A stretch of DNA of 27,444 nt from Opitutia bacterium UBA977 (GCA_002292345.1 DBBT01000009.1:9583-37026), one strand, 5' to 3'; shown: positions 1 to 11,342, counted from the first letter of the stretch. Notes: generated by a model not told the origin, from the sequence alone. Numbers and translations are program-made.

Positions 1-165
1 GTGGAACCTACAGTGGCGGCTAGCAGTGACGGACCGATCGAGATCCGTGTAGTCGATGCAGATCCATTAGTTGAAGAAGATATCGTTGAGATTAATTCTG
101 ATGCCTTATTCGAAAATGCTGTAGAGATTAAAGCGATTCCAGTTGTTCGTGAGAATGCTGAGTAA
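1..165 (+). CDS. C-terminal end of an unidentified acidic protein (partial, 5' end outside window)
   Basis: An open frame runs in from the left edge and stops with TAA at 163-165, giving the last 54 residues of a protein. The tail is strongly acidic and hydrophilic, rich in Glu, Asp, Val and Ile, with no recognisable domain or membrane segment. Its stop lies 39 bases upstream of ftsW on the same strand, so it belongs to the same division/cell-wall cluster. Canonical clusters place murD immediately before ftsW, but this tail does not resemble a typical MurD C-terminus. It could be an acidic extension of a Mur ligase or a separate cluster protein. The reading frame is clear; the identity is open. 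Confidence 0.6.
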   Translation: MEPTVAASSDGPIEIRVVDADPLVEEDIVEINSDALFENAVEIKAIPVVRENAE

Positions 166-204
166 TCTTTCGACTCAATCGTTTTAGCTTGATACCAGTA
201 TAGA

Positions 205-1341
205 ATGCGGACTGCCTTGCGAAATTCCTTTTGGAGTATACCGCCAGCAGGAGTGTTCATCGCGCTGATTGTCATTTCGCTCACTTTTCTTGGTCTCGTG
301 GTGCTCTTTAGCGCCTCGCAAGCGATGCATTCTGACCCAACGGTGCTCCTGCGTAAGCAGCTCATCTGGTTGGTGATTGCAACGCTGGCTGGTGGCTTTG
401 CGATGGTTGTCAATTTAGCGGCATTGCGAGACTATGCATATATCTTAGCAGGGGGCGCGGTGCTGTTGTTAGTCTTGGTGCTGATTCCCGGTATCGGTGT
501 GACGGTTAATGGGGCGCAGCGTTGGATCGATTGTGGGCCGATGCGCTTGCAGGTGTCGGAGATCGGAAAGCTGGGCTTGCTGTTTATGATGGCGCATTAC
601 CTTGCGGCGAATCGGCGCAATTTGGATGATGCGCTGCGCGGCTTCATCGTACCTTGCGGTATGCTCGCGGTGATTTGTGGTTTAATCATTATTGAGCCTG
701 ATTACGGCACTGCCTTTCTTTGCGGTGCAGTCGGAGGGATTATGCTTTACCTCGCGGGGCTGCGATTGAAGTTTTTAATTCCCGCGGCGATTACGTCCCT
801 GACTTTATTTTCTGTGGCGGTGTATCATGATCCCGTGCGCTTACGGCGTATTACTTCCTTTCTCGATGTTGAAGGCAATCGCAGTGATAGCTCTTATCAG
901 TTGTGGCAGGGCATTCTAGCCTTTGGCGCTGGTGGTGTACAAGGCGTGGGGCTGGGTGCGGGGCGCCAGCAGATGTCATTTTTACCTGAAGCCCACACAG
1001 ACTTTATTTTTGCCATTGTGGGTGAAGAACTCGGCCTCGTATTTACCCTCGGGGTGGTGGTTCTTTTTATGATTTTATTTTTTGTCGGCGTGTTGCAGCT
1101 AAAGCGTGCGCCGGACCTGTATCAATATTTGTTGATTATGGGTGCGCTGCTATTTGTGACGCTTCAGGCATTAATTAATATTGGAGTGGTTACGGGATGT
1201 CTTCCGACTAAGGGTATGTCTTTGCCGTTTATTTCGTATGGCGGCTCCAATCTTGTTTTCATGTTTGTGTTGACTGGAATTATTTTAAATGGCTTCCGCT
1301 CATGGGAGCTACCTTCATTGTGGAGACAGCGTGAGCTATGA
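205..1341 (+). CDS. ftsW: FtsW, SEDS-family septal peptidoglycan polymerase
   Basis: A 378-residue polytopic inner-membrane protein of the SEDS (FtsW/RodA/SpoVE) family. FtsW polymerises lipid II into septal glycan strands together with its cognate class B penicillin-binding protein. About ten hydrophobic segments run from residue 15 to 362. The family signature near the C-terminus is present (LPTKGMSLPFISYGGSN, 333-349). Asp266 in the AHTDFIFA stretch aligns with the catalytic aspartate of RodA/FtsW. The WI...GPMRLQVSEIGKL block at 107-123 is also typical. FtsW rather than RodA is preferred because murG and murC follow and the gene sits inside the dcw cluster. The last four bases overlap murG (ATGA), which suggests translational coupling. 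No clear Shine-Dalgarno sequence precedes the ATG. Confidence 0.95.
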   Translation: MRTALRNSFWSIPPAGVFIALIVISLTFLGLVVLFSASQAMHSDPTVLLRKQLIWLVIATLAGGFAMVVNLAALRDYAYILAGGAVLLLVLVLIPGIGVTVNGAQRWIDCGPMRLQVSEIGKLGLLFMMAHYLAANRRNLDDALRGFIVPCGMLAVICGLIIIEPDYGTAFLCGAVGGIMLYLAGLRLKFLIPAAITSLTLFSVAVYHDPVRLRRITSFLDVEGNRSDSSYQLWQGILAFGAGGVQGVGLGAGRQQMSFLPEAHTDFIFAIVGEELGLVFTLGVVVLFMILFFVGVLQLKRAPDLYQYLLIMGALLFVTLQALINIGVVTGCLPTKGMSLPFISYGGSNLVFMFVLTGIILNGFRSWELPSLWRQREL

Positions 1342-2461
1342 GCCGGATACTGATTGCCTGTGGTGGTACTGGTGGGCATCTGGCTCCAGGAATTGCGATC
1401 GCCGAAGTGTTACAAGCGCGTAGCCATCATTGCACTTTGCTAATTAGTCAAAAGCAGGTGGATTCGGCCTTGATCGAGAAGTATGCACACCTGAATTTCT
1501 ACAAGACTCCTGGGCGGGCATTTTCGGGTGGAGTGACAAAGTGGATCACTTCGTGTTGGAGCCTGCTGTCCGGCTGTCTTTTTTCGCATAAGCTGGTACG
1601 TAAGGAAAAGCCCGATCTGGTGTTGCTGTTTGGTGGGTTTCTTTCGGTGGGCTTAGGCTTAGCTGCTCGTTTTTCAGGAGTGCCAGTGGCGGTGCATGAG
1701 GCCAACTGTCGTCCGGGTAAGGCGGTTCGTTTATTGAAGCACCTCGCAACGCGTGTGTATTTACCAGATGGGGTGCGTTTGAAAGGGGTGCCCTCCAAGC
1801 GTATTCGTTATCTTGGTTATCCAGTTCGCGGTGATGTGAAGCATCGTTCGAAGCCAGAGGCTTGGGAGCTTTTAGGCATTAAGGTGACGCATAAACTGCT
1901 GGTGCTGATCGGTGGAAGTCAGGGAGCTACCGCCCTCAATGAATGGGTTATTGACCATTTTGAGGCCTTAGCGAAACAAGGAATATCAGTCTATTGCGTG
2001 ACTGGGCACGGTAAAAACTCTGCAGGATCGCTTCAAACGATCAGTTCTAAAAGCGTGAAGGTATCGGCGACTTTTGTGCCATTTTCAGATCAGATGGGCG
2101 ATGTGATTTCTGCTGCGGATCTAGTGATCTCGCGTGCAGGTGCTGGTTCGATCGCGGAGATAGTTCGTTGTCGTGCGCCGTCGATTTTGATCCCGTATCC
2201 TTTTGCTGCGGATGATCATCAGCAGGCGAATGCAGTGATGCACGAGCGTCATGGAGCGGGTCTGGTTCTAGCTCAGGATGAGTTGAGCCAATTGCTGGCT
2301 GAAGTTGAAGGGCTGATATTTAACGATTGGGTGCTTGGGAAGTTTAAATCCAATCTCGAACGTTTGGATCGTTTTGACTCAGGTGAACGTATTGCGTCTG
2401 ATATCGAAGCGCTGTGTAACGCGCGGGCTTTGGCAGCAGCTGATAAAATGGAGCCTGCGAT

Positions 2462-2465
<4 letters not shown>
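1338..2465 (+). CDS. murG: MurG, lipid II-forming N-acetylglucosaminyltransferase
   Basis: A 375-residue GT28-family enzyme that adds GlcNAc from UDP-GlcNAc to lipid I on the cytoplasmic face of the membrane, making lipid II. The N-terminal glycine-rich loop GGTGGHLAPG is at 9-18. HEANCRPGK (120-128) matches the family's HExNxxPG motif. The UDP-GlcNAc-binding half contains GGSQGA (192-197), SRAGAGSIAEI (265-275) and YPFAADDHQQANA (287-299), all diagnostic. Length is slightly above the usual 350-360. The start codon overlaps the ftsW stop in ATGA, and its own stop overlaps murC-murB in the same way. This places it in a tightly coupled run supplying lipid II to FtsW. Confidence 0.96.
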
Positions 2466-4772
<2,307 letters not shown>

Positions 4773-4780
<8 letters not shown>

Positions 4781-5711
4781 TCCAGAATCAATCATTGTAT
4801 TGTATGGAGGCGTTGGCTCTGAGCGAGAGGTCTCACTCGTCAGTGGTGAATCAATCGGCAAGGCTTTGGCGGTTAATTTTGAGGTTGAGTTGTTGCGTCT
4901 CGATGCTGAGGCACTGCCAGATTCGATCAATGCACAGCGCTCCATTGTGTTTCCTGCATTGCACGGTGCGTTTGGTGAAGATGGGCGCTTACAGAAACTG
5001 CTAGAAGCTGCAGGCATTGAATGCTGCGGCAGCGACTCGGTCGCGAGCAAGTTGTGCATGGCTAAGGATTTAACCAAGACGATAGCGAGGGATCTAGGTA
5101 TCGGTGTGCCTGAGGCGATGGTTTTTGATGGTACGAATGGGCCGCGTGCAGATGCAGTGATTGAAACCCTTGGCAGCTCACTGGTGATTAAGCCAACCGA
5201 TCAGGGCAGTAGTGTGGGGCTGTATTTCACTGAGCATCGTTCGGCGCTCGGCGTGACGCTGTCTCAAATCCACAGTGGTAATTGGTTGATTGAGCAACGC
5301 ATACACGGTCGCGAGTTGACGGTCGGCGTGCTGAGGGGTGCAGCAATGGGCGTGGTCGAGATCGTGAGCGCGAGTGGGGTGTATGATTATACCGCTAAAT
5401 ATACGACTGGTTCGACCGAGTATCGCTATCCCGCGGAGTTAGATTCTGAACTGGAGGCACGTATCAAGGCACATGCGGAGGCACTTTTTAGCGCTTGTGG
5501 CTGCCGTGATTTTGCGCGGATTGATTTTCTGTTGGACGGCGCGCAATTATATTTTTTAGAGATCAATACTTTACCAGGATTGACCGCGACGAGTTTATTG
5601 CCAAAAAGTGCATCCTGTATAGGCTTAGATTTTGAGTCATTAGCACGTGAGCTGGTGGCCCCTGCGATCGAGCGATTCGCTGCGCGTGAAATAAAAGAAT
5701 TTGTGGAATGA
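4773..5711 (+). CDS. ddl: D-alanine--D-alanine ligase
   Basis: A 312-residue ATP-grasp ligase that makes the D-Ala-D-Ala dipeptide for MurF. The N-terminal glycine loop YGGVGSEREVSLVSG (11-25), HGAFGEDGRLQ (64-74), the ATP-grasp stretch IKPTDQGSSVGLY (139-151) and the metal/ATP-binding EINTLPGLTATS (263-274) are all typical. YDYTAKY (204-210) matches the ligases that make D-Ala-D-Ala rather than D-Ala-D-lactate. The start is GTG at 4773, within the last 8 bases of murC-murB. It is supported by AAGGG seven bases upstream and by exact alignment of the N-terminal loop. The stop overlaps ftsQ in ATGA. Ddl is fused to MurC in Chlamydia; here the gene is separate and MurC carries MurB instead. Confidence 0.95.
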
Positions 5712-6643
5712 TTGGGAGTGGTAAACAAAAAGGCGGCACCTCCGCTGCGGGAAAACAGAGCTGGCGAGAGCTAGCTGGGCCGCGCCGTTCCCGAGTGAAT
5801 TCACCGCAGGCGCGAAAGCGCCGGCAATCGCGGTGGTTTAAATTTTTTGCTGGTTTCGTTTTGCTGCTTGTGGTTATTGGCGGACTGGCTCGGGTGGGAT
5901 GGACATTCAAAAATCGTCAACAGGCAATTCCGATGGCGCCGAGTTCGAAGCCGATCGAGCGCATTATTTTTGATACGGATGGGGTATTATCAGATAATTG
6001 GTTAAGTCAGACGATTAAACTACGCCCTGGGATGTCGATGATGGAGGCGGATATCCATGCGCTGAAAAAAACCGTGGAAGCTGATGTTCAAGTGAAATCA
6101 GCGTCGGTCGAGCGTGTGTTTCCGAGTGATTTACGGATTCGGGTAAAAGAGCGTGTCCCGGCACTTCGCATAGCGATCGCAGGATCCGATGGGAAGCGAT
6201 ACCTACGTTTAGTTGCGCGCGATGGTGTGGTCTATGATGGGATTGGTTATTCAAAGACGAGGTTGAAAAACTTACCGTTTGTACAGCCGTATCAACATGC
6301 CGATGGCAGTTTTTTTCCGATGCGTGGGATAGAGTCGGTCGCCGAGCTCTTGGAGCTGGTTCGCAGGACTGAGCCAAAACTCTTTCGCACTTGGCAGGTG
6401 GTGTCGCTGCAGCACTATTCTGGCGCTTTGGATATCCCTGGGCAAGTAATCGAAGTGCGGTCGACGATCGTGCCTCGAATTATCTTTGGTAGCTCTGCAG
6501 ACTACGGACGTCAATTGGATCGTTTGACTTATATTTTCGAGTATATTAGAAAACAGGGTAATCCATCGATCGAACGAATCGATCTTTCTTTACGTGGTTC
6601 TGCTGCGGTGCAGTTTAGTAGTGGTCGCGTCGGCACATTTTAA
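5708..6643 (+). CDS. ftsQ: FtsQ/DivIB-type divisome protein
   Basis: A 311-residue bitopic membrane protein. A basic cytoplasmic head (residues 1-43, many Lys/Arg) is followed by a single transmembrane helix at about 44-62 and an extracytoplasmic part. The region of about 81-155 has the size and pattern of a POTRA domain, including the run from VKSASVERVFPSDLRIRVKE, as in FtsQ (SVRKxWPDxLxIxVxE). A beta-rich domain follows. FtsQ scaffolds the FtsB/FtsL complex and regulates septal synthesis. Sequence conservation in this family is low, so position between ddl and ftsA carries much of the weight. The start overlaps ddl by four bases, and 24 bases separate the stop from ftsA. Confidence 0.85.
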   Translation: MIGSGKQKGGTSAAGKQSWRELAGPRRSRVNSPQARKRRQSRWFKFFAGFVLLLVVIGGLARVGWTFKNRQQAIPMAPSSKPIERIIFDTDGVLSDNWLSQTIKLRPGMSMMEADIHALKKTVEADVQVKSASVERVFPSDLRIRVKERVPALRIAIAGSDGKRYLRLVARDGVVYDGIGYSKTRLKNLPFVQPYQHADGSFFPMRGIESVAELLELVRRTEPKLFRTWQVVSLQHYSGALDIPGQVIEVRSTIVPRIIFGSSADYGRQLDRLTYIFEYIRKQGNPSIERIDLSLRGSAAVQFSSGRVGTF

Positions 6644-6667
6644 TTCAGCAAATCTATTTTACAAACT

Positions 6668-7879
6668 ATGAGTCAATCCAGAGTGGTCGGTGCAGTCGAA
6701 ATTGGGACGTCTAAGGTGACGGTTCTTCTCGGCGAAATCGTCGGCGACTCAGGCTTGAACATCATCGGCCATAGCTCTTGTTTTTCGAAGGGTGTAAAAA
6801 AAGGAGTCATTACAGACCTGAAAGCTGCGAGCGATTGTGTGCATGCGGCCATCATGACCGCGGAGCAGAATGCCAAGACCCGTGTAGATGAGGTCTATCT
6901 TGCTCAGACAGGGAGTCACCTGCGGGGCAATTTTAATGTCGGTACTACGAATGTCGGTTCGTCGGATTCGATTGTTCGTCAGGCCGATATTGAGCAGGCA
7001 ACAGAAGATGCGAAACGTCGTAAACTGACGGATGAACGGACTTACATTCACCATATTCAGAATCCTTTCTCAATCGATGGGCAACCGGTGGAGAAGCCAC
7101 TCTCGAAAGAAGGCGAACGTTTGCAGGTCGGCTATTGGTCGGTGCACGGGGACAGCCAGATCGTGAGCGATAGTTTACGTGTGATTCGTGGCATCGATCT
7201 GGACGTGAGAGATATGATCATCTCAAGTATCGCTTCTGGCGCTGTGCTGCTGGAAGAATCAGAGAAGGATAATGGTGCGCTAGTGGTCGATATTGGTGGT
7301 GGTACCACTGATTTCGTTCTCTATCGCAAGGGTTACATTGTGTTGACCGGCGTCGTGCCGGTCGGAGGCGATCACGTCACCAATGATTTGAGCATTGGCC
7401 TACGTGTGGGACGCAAAAGTGCGGAAGAGTCTAAATTAAAGAACGGCCGCGCCTATTATAAAAGTGGAGACCGTGAACAGAAGGTCTGGCTGTATGGAGA
7501 TATGACAATTGGCGATCGCGAGTATCCGTTGGCGGCGATTACTAAGATCATTGAGGCGCGCATTTCGGAAATCTTTGACATTATTAAGGATCAACTCGTC
7601 GAGGCTGACTTGCTAGTACCTGCAGATATTGCCTCGGGCATTATTTTGACAGGTGGCAGCTCGCGCCTCGATGGTATTGATGAGGCAGCTCGTCGTAGTT
7701 TAGGGCTGGAGGCTCGTCAGTCTGACGGGCCTCAGGATGTCTCTCCTGAACTACGCGTTCCGGAGTATAGTACAGCGCTCGGATTGTTGCATTATGCACT
7801 GACAGGACAGGAGGGTGCGCAGCAAAGCGTAAAACCAGCCGGAATATGGAACCGACTCGGTAGTATTTTAAATATTTGA
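6668..7879 (+). CDS. ftsA: FtsA, actin-like divisome membrane tether
   Basis: A 403-residue actin-fold ATPase that polymerises beneath the membrane and anchors FtsZ. Phosphate loop 1 is [10 protein letters not shown] (8-17), with the Glu that E. coli FtsA also has. [10 protein letters not shown] (45-54) begins the 1C subdomain. Phosphate loop 2 is [11 protein letters not shown] (206-216) and the adenosine motif is [11 protein letters not shown] (326-336). The last residues, about [11 protein letters not shown], form a short amphipathic stretch like the membrane-targeting helix of other FtsA proteins. The stop codon overlaps the proposed ftsZ TTG start by two bases (TTGA), consistent with coupled synthesis of the two partners. 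No Shine-Dalgarno sequence is visible before the ATG. Confidence 0.96.
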   Translation: MSQSRVVGAVEIGTSKVTVLLGEIVGDSGLNIIGHSSCFSKGVKKGVITDLKAASDCVHAAIMTAEQNAKTRVDEVYLAQTGSHLRGNFNVGTTNVGSSDSIVRQADIEQATEDAKRRKLTDERTYIHHIQNPFSIDGQPVEKPLSKEGERLQVGYWSVHGDSQIVSDSLRVIRGIDLDVRDMIISSIASGAVLLEESEKDNGALVVDIGGGTTDFVLYRKGYIVLTGVVPVGGDHVTNDLSIGLRVGRKSAEESKLKNGRAYYKSGDREQKVWLYGDMTIGDREYPLAAITKIIEARISEIFDIIKDQLVEADLLVPADIASGIILTGGSSRLDGIDEAARRSLGLEARQSDGPQDVSPELRVPEYSTALGLLHYALTGQEGAQQSVKPAGIWNRLGSILNI

Positions 7880-9177
7880 TCACTCGTAGTTTATTGAACA
7901 CAGAACCCGACAGTTTATTGAGCGATAAGGAACCCCGCGCCGACCTGAAGATTAAGATCATCGGCATCGGTGGCGCAGGTACCAACGCGGTCGGCGCCCT
8001 GCAGTTGGGAGACTTTGATGCGGTGAGGCTTGCGGCGATTAATACCGACGCGCAGGCGCTCGATAATTCTCCAATTACAGAAAAATTAATGATTGGTCGC
8101 TCGGTAACTCGTGGGCTAGGTGCTGGCGGCGAAGTCGATATTGGCAAAGCTGCCGCCGAATCGGATCGCGATGCGATTGCCGCTTTGATTGGCGATGTGG
8201 ATATGATCATCCTGGTAGTCGGGTTTGGTGGCGGCACTGGCAGTGCCGCTGCATCGATTGTGGCGGAAGTCGCTGGCAAGACAGGTGCATTAGTGCTGGC
8301 TTTTGTGACTTTGCCTTTCAGCTTCGAAGGCCCTCGCCGTCAACGTATTGCAGAAGAGGGCGTTGGTGAGCTACGGAAATTGGTGCACGGTTTGATCCCG
8401 TTGCCTAATGATGTGCTTCTGCAAGAAGGCGAAGAAGACACCAGCGTGCTCAATGCATTTGCGATTGCAGATCGTTGGATCGGACGTGGAGTGAATTCGC
8501 TTTGTGCGATGCTGTTAAGCACTGGTGTGATTAATCTAGATCTCGGTTCGCTGCGCTCTGTATTTCAGTCTCAGGGCGGTAAGACAATATTTGGCACCGG
8601 TGTAGCCAGTGGCGGCGACTATGTAAAAGACGCGTTGGATGACCTGATACTTTGCCCATTACTGCATCTCGGGGATCGCCCAGCACAGTTGGATCGTGTT
8701 TTAGTTAACTTGATCGGCGGCGCGGATTTACCAATTACTCGCGTGAACGAAGTTGTGTCCCAAGTATCTAAGCGTTTTGGTTCGCGTGAGGATATCGTCT
8801 TTGGCGCAATTCTGGATGACTCACGCACAGAGAGTCTTGAGATTTGCGTGTTAGGCAAGGCAGAGATGGAGCGTAAGGACGCGCCTGTGAAAAAATCCAA
8901 AGTTGCGGATGCACCTTCACCAGCAGAAACCATGCAAGGGCTCGGACTCCATGCCGAGATTGCTCAGAACGAATTACCGTTGGTTCAACCAGTGCATGTC
9001 TCGAAGCTTAAGGGGAAGAAAAAATCGGTAAATGAGGATCAAAATGAATTTATTTTCAATGAAGTCGATGCCCAGCGCGGTTATTTCGAAAAGACCGATC
9101 GCAACGATTATAAAGACGAAGACCTCGATGTGCCGACTTATCTACGCCGCGGTATAAAGATCAAACTCAAGGTTTAA
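7876..9177 (+). CDS. ftsZ: FtsZ, tubulin-like division GTPase, with divergent G-box and T7 loop
   Basis: A 433-residue FtsZ that assembles the cytokinetic ring. [11 protein letters not shown] (30-40), INTDAQAL (55-62), PFSFEG (147-152) and LPNDVLL (176-182) are conserved. The tubulin G-box reads FGGGTGSAA (117-125), with Ala where the last signature Gly is expected. The T7 synergy loop reads NLDLGSL (220-226): the first acidic residue is kept (Asp222), but Ser225 replaces the second (Asp212 in E. coli). A linker of about 85 residues leads to LDVPTYLRR (417-425), a good match to the FtsA/ZipA-binding C-terminal peptide, and then a basic tail. No in-frame ATG precedes the nucleotide-binding loop, so the start must be non-ATG. 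TTG at 7876, overlapping the ftsA stop, is the best choice; TTG codons at 7894 and 7918 are alternatives. Confidence 0.93.
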   Translation: MITRSLLNTEPDSLLSDKEPRADLKIKIIGIGGAGTNAVGALQLGDFDAVRLAAINTDAQALDNSPITEKLMIGRSVTRGLGAGGEVDIGKAAAESDRDAIAALIGDVDMIILVVGFGGGTGSAAASIVAEVAGKTGALVLAFVTLPFSFEGPRRQRIAEEGVGELRKLVHGLIPLPNDVLLQEGEEDTSVLNAFAIADRWIGRGVNSLCAMLLSTGVINLDLGSLRSVFQSQGGKTIFGTGVASGGDYVKDALDDLILCPLLHLGDRPAQLDRVLVNLIGGADLPITRVNEVVSQVSKRFGSREDIVFGAILDDSRTESLEICVLGKAEMERKDAPVKKSKVADAPSPAETMQGLGLHAEIAQNELPLVQPVHVSKLKGKKKSVNEDQNEFIFNEVDAQRGYFEKTDRNDYKDEDLDVPTYLRRGIKIKLKV

Positions 9178-9195
9178 AGAGCATATACCGCTCTT
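9177..9195 (+). terminator. Short hairpin just after ftsZ, possible weak terminator or processing site
   Basis: AAGAGC (9177-9182) and GCTCTT (9190-9195) form a six-pair stem with a seven-base loop directly after the ftsZ stop. There is no long T-run behind it, so strong intrinsic termination is unlikely. It may attenuate read-through into the copper genes or mark an mRNA end. Confidence 0.3.
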
Positions 9196-9235
9196 CCGAA
9201 CTTGATACGCGGTTGATTCGTGGCAAGTTGCTCGG

Positions 9236-10087
9236 ATGCGTCTTATTTTATTTAGCATTTTGTTGCAGCTGCTTGCGTTTGGTTCGCTTCCTGCCGAGTC
9301 ATTCTTGGTGAAGGGCCGTGTGGTGGACGTTGTGCCAGAGGCGCGCGCGTTGAGAGTGGAGCTTACCGAGTCCGTGAATACAGATGTGCCAGTCGGGCAA
9401 ACGGTTGATTTTCGTGTCGGCGCTGGCGACCTTGAGATCGGCTATCTAGGTCGTATGATTCGTGCTGAGGCGGTTAATTATAGTCAGGCATGGCATTTGG
9501 AGCGCATTTTTCCAGTCGATGGCATTGGTGCGAAAGCGATGGTCGACGTCAACCAGCAGTTGCACGCTGCAACTGCAACGATGAGCCGGCGTAAATATTT
9601 GCGTGAAGGCGACTATATCCCGAATTTTGCAATGATCGATCAGCATGGCGATTTCTTGCAAATCAGTGCAATGCGCGGGAAGGCCTTCGTTTTGAATTTT
9701 ATTTTTACCCGTTGCCAAGCGGCGACGATGTGCCCCGCATCGACCATTCGCATGTCGGAGTTGCAGGAGCTTTCCCGCGAGGCGGGCTTAGAGCAGTTGC
9801 ACTTTGTGACCATTACTTTTGACCCTGAGTTCGATTCGCCGGGCATCCTTCGCCAATATGCAAAGGGCTATGGGTTGGAGAATCAAAATTTCCATCTACT
9901 TACTGGCACGCAGGAATTGGTCGATAATCTGCTGCGTCAATTCGGAATACTCACTATGCAGGAGGACGGTACTATCAACCACACTATGGCGACATTGCTA
10001 GTCGATGCCAATGGACGTGTAGCTTTTCGCAAGGAAGGCTCGAAGTGGTCGACGAAAGAGTTTCTGCAGGAGGCGCGAGAATTGTAG
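9236..10087 (+). CDS. Sco1/SenC-family copper chaperone with N-terminal CusF-like segment
   Basis: A 283-residue exported protein. Residues 1-20 form a hydrophobic signal sequence. Residues of about 24-95 are a small beta domain beginning VKGRVVDVVPEARALRVEL, resembling CusF-type copper-binding segments. Residues of about 125-283 form a thioredoxin-like Sco domain. The putative copper ligands are two cysteines in TRCQAATMCP (Cys160, Cys166) and His249 in TINHTMATLLVD. Spacing is CX5C rather than the classical CX3C; I recall this wider spacing in part of the SCO family. Sco proteins deliver copper to the CuA site of cytochrome oxidase or act as thiol reductases. The next gene, 35 bases on, is probably its partner. 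A role in division is not implied by the position after ftsZ. Confidence 0.82.
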   Translation: MRLILFSILLQLLAFGSLPAESFLVKGRVVDVVPEARALRVELTESVNTDVPVGQTVDFRVGAGDLEIGYLGRMIRAEAVNYSQAWHLERIFPVDGIGAKAMVDVNQQLHAATATMSRRKYLREGDYIPNFAMIDQHGDFLQISAMRGKAFVLNFIFTRCQAATMCPASTIRMSELQELSREAGLEQLHFVTITFDPEFDSPGILRQYAKGYGLENQNFHLLTGTQELVDNLLRQFGILTMQEDGTINHTMATLLVDANGRVAFRKEGSKWSTKEFLQEAREL

Positions 10088-10122
10088 TTGATTTGAGAGT
10101 TTAATTTTTACGGTCATTAAAT

Positions 10123-11052
10123 ATGTGTGCTGAGCAACTAATAAAAGGTAATCAAGTAAATCGAGGGCCACTCCTCAGTGTGTTTGTTCTGACACTTATC
10201 TTTGTTGCCGCGTACTTTGTGTTGCGCGCCCTGCCTGATGCGCAGTGCGGTTTCTTGCATTACGAGGAGGTGGTCAATGCGGACGGTTCGGTTGAATTTT
10301 GCGCCACCAATCATGCTGGTTTTCTGGATCTGTCACGGCTCAAATATCCAGTCGAAATGAATATTTCCTTGGACGATAAGGCTGATGTGGGCGTGGCTCA
10401 GGAGGTGACGCTCGAGCTGTTGACTTCAGGGGGCATGCCGATCGCACCGCATGAATTGGCGGTGACACATACGAAGAAGATGCATGTGATGGTGGTCGAC
10501 CCTTCGTTGCAGGACTATCACCACGTGCATCCGCAGGCAGATGGATTGAACGGGCAGTATACTTTTGAATTTACGCCGAATCGCGCGGGCACGTATCAAG
10601 TATTTGTTGAGATCGTGCCGCTGCGCACACGTCGGCAAATTATTGCAACAGGTACCATTGAAGTGGGCGGCGTTGCTTCGACTATGAAGTTTGAGCGTCA
10701 GATTGAGAGCCTCGTCGATGGCTTACGGTTTAGTCTTGGCGATATGCCTGCGGAACGCATGCGCACCGGCGTCGACTATCGTTTCGAATTAGACGTAACT
10801 GCGGCCGATGGCAGTCGTGTTGAACTCCAAGATGTTATGGGCGCACTGGGGCACATGGTTGCCTTCGATGCTGCGGGCAAAGGCTTTGCCCATATGCATC
10901 CAATCGGTAGCGTGGTTTCCGCCCGATCGCTAGAGTCACCAGAGCTCGCTTTTTTGTTCAACGTGCCGAACCCCGGTTGGTATCGTGTCTTTGCTCAAGT
11001 TCAGGTGTCTGGACGCGAGGTGTTCGGCCATTTTGATTTAGAAGTTGAGTAG
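10123..11052 (+). CDS. Membrane-anchored protein with two His/Met-rich beta domains, probable metal (copper) binding
   Basis: A 309-residue protein of no named family that I can assign firmly. One N-terminal transmembrane helix (about 17-35) anchors it, and the rest should lie outside the cytoplasm. Two similar halves follow. The first contains HTKKMHVMVVD (116-126) ending in DYHHVHP (131-137). The second contains GALGHMVAFD (240-249) ending in FAHMHP (255-260). Both have a His-x(0-2)-Met strand, then a short loop and an HxHP-like close, which suggests duplicated metal sites in beta-sandwich (YtkA/FixH-like) domains. Two cysteines (42, 60) flank a short loop near the membrane. The adjacent Sco-like gene makes copper the likeliest metal. 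The start at 10123 has no Shine-Dalgarno sequence. Confidence 0.7.
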   Translation: MCAEQLIKGNQVNRGPLLSVFVLTLIFVAAYFVLRALPDAQCGFLHYEEVVNADGSVEFCATNHAGFLDLSRLKYPVEMNISLDDKADVGVAQEVTLELLTSGGMPIAPHELAVTHTKKMHVMVVDPSLQDYHHVHPQADGLNGQYTFEFTPNRAGTYQVFVEIVPLRTRRQIIATGTIEVGGVASTMKFERQIESLVDGLRFSLGDMPAERMRTGVDYRFELDVTAADGSRVELQDVMGALGHMVAFDAAGKGFAHMHPIGSVVSARSLESPELAFLFNVPNPGWYRVFAQVQVSGREVFGHFDLEVE

Positions 11053-11124
11053 GCGTTGGTGGGTTCGATTGTCTTTCGTTTCAATAAATCGACTTGAAGC
11101 CCGACGCGTGTCACTTCAAGGGAG

Positions 11125-11159
11125 GCGTTGGAAATCGTTTTTTATCAGCGACGCTTTTT
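11125..11159 (+). terminator. Weak candidate terminator after the copper genes
   Basis: GCGTTG (11125-11130) can pair with CGACGC (11149-11154), followed by five T. The loop is 18 bases and the stem only six pairs, including a G-T wobble, so this is a tentative end for the Sco transcript. Confidence 0.3.
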
Positions 11160-11342
11160 AGTGGTTGAGGAACTGCGAGATCAGTCGGCTAAGAACTTTA
11201 TTAGTTTTGCCGATTCCCCATTCGTTTTTCTCCGCTAGGAGCTAAGGAGCAGAGCGACCACAGAGAGGGCGATGGGCAGGATTTTTGGTGTGTAGTAAAA
11301 TATTACCTAGGACGGTTGTCTCGTCATTGAACTTGTTAGCAG

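Noticed and set aside
7641..8279. 212-residue minus-strand frame across the ftsA/ftsZ junction
   Set aside because: Low-complexity Ala/Ser/Pro composition, opposite to two unmistakable genes; a shadow frame.
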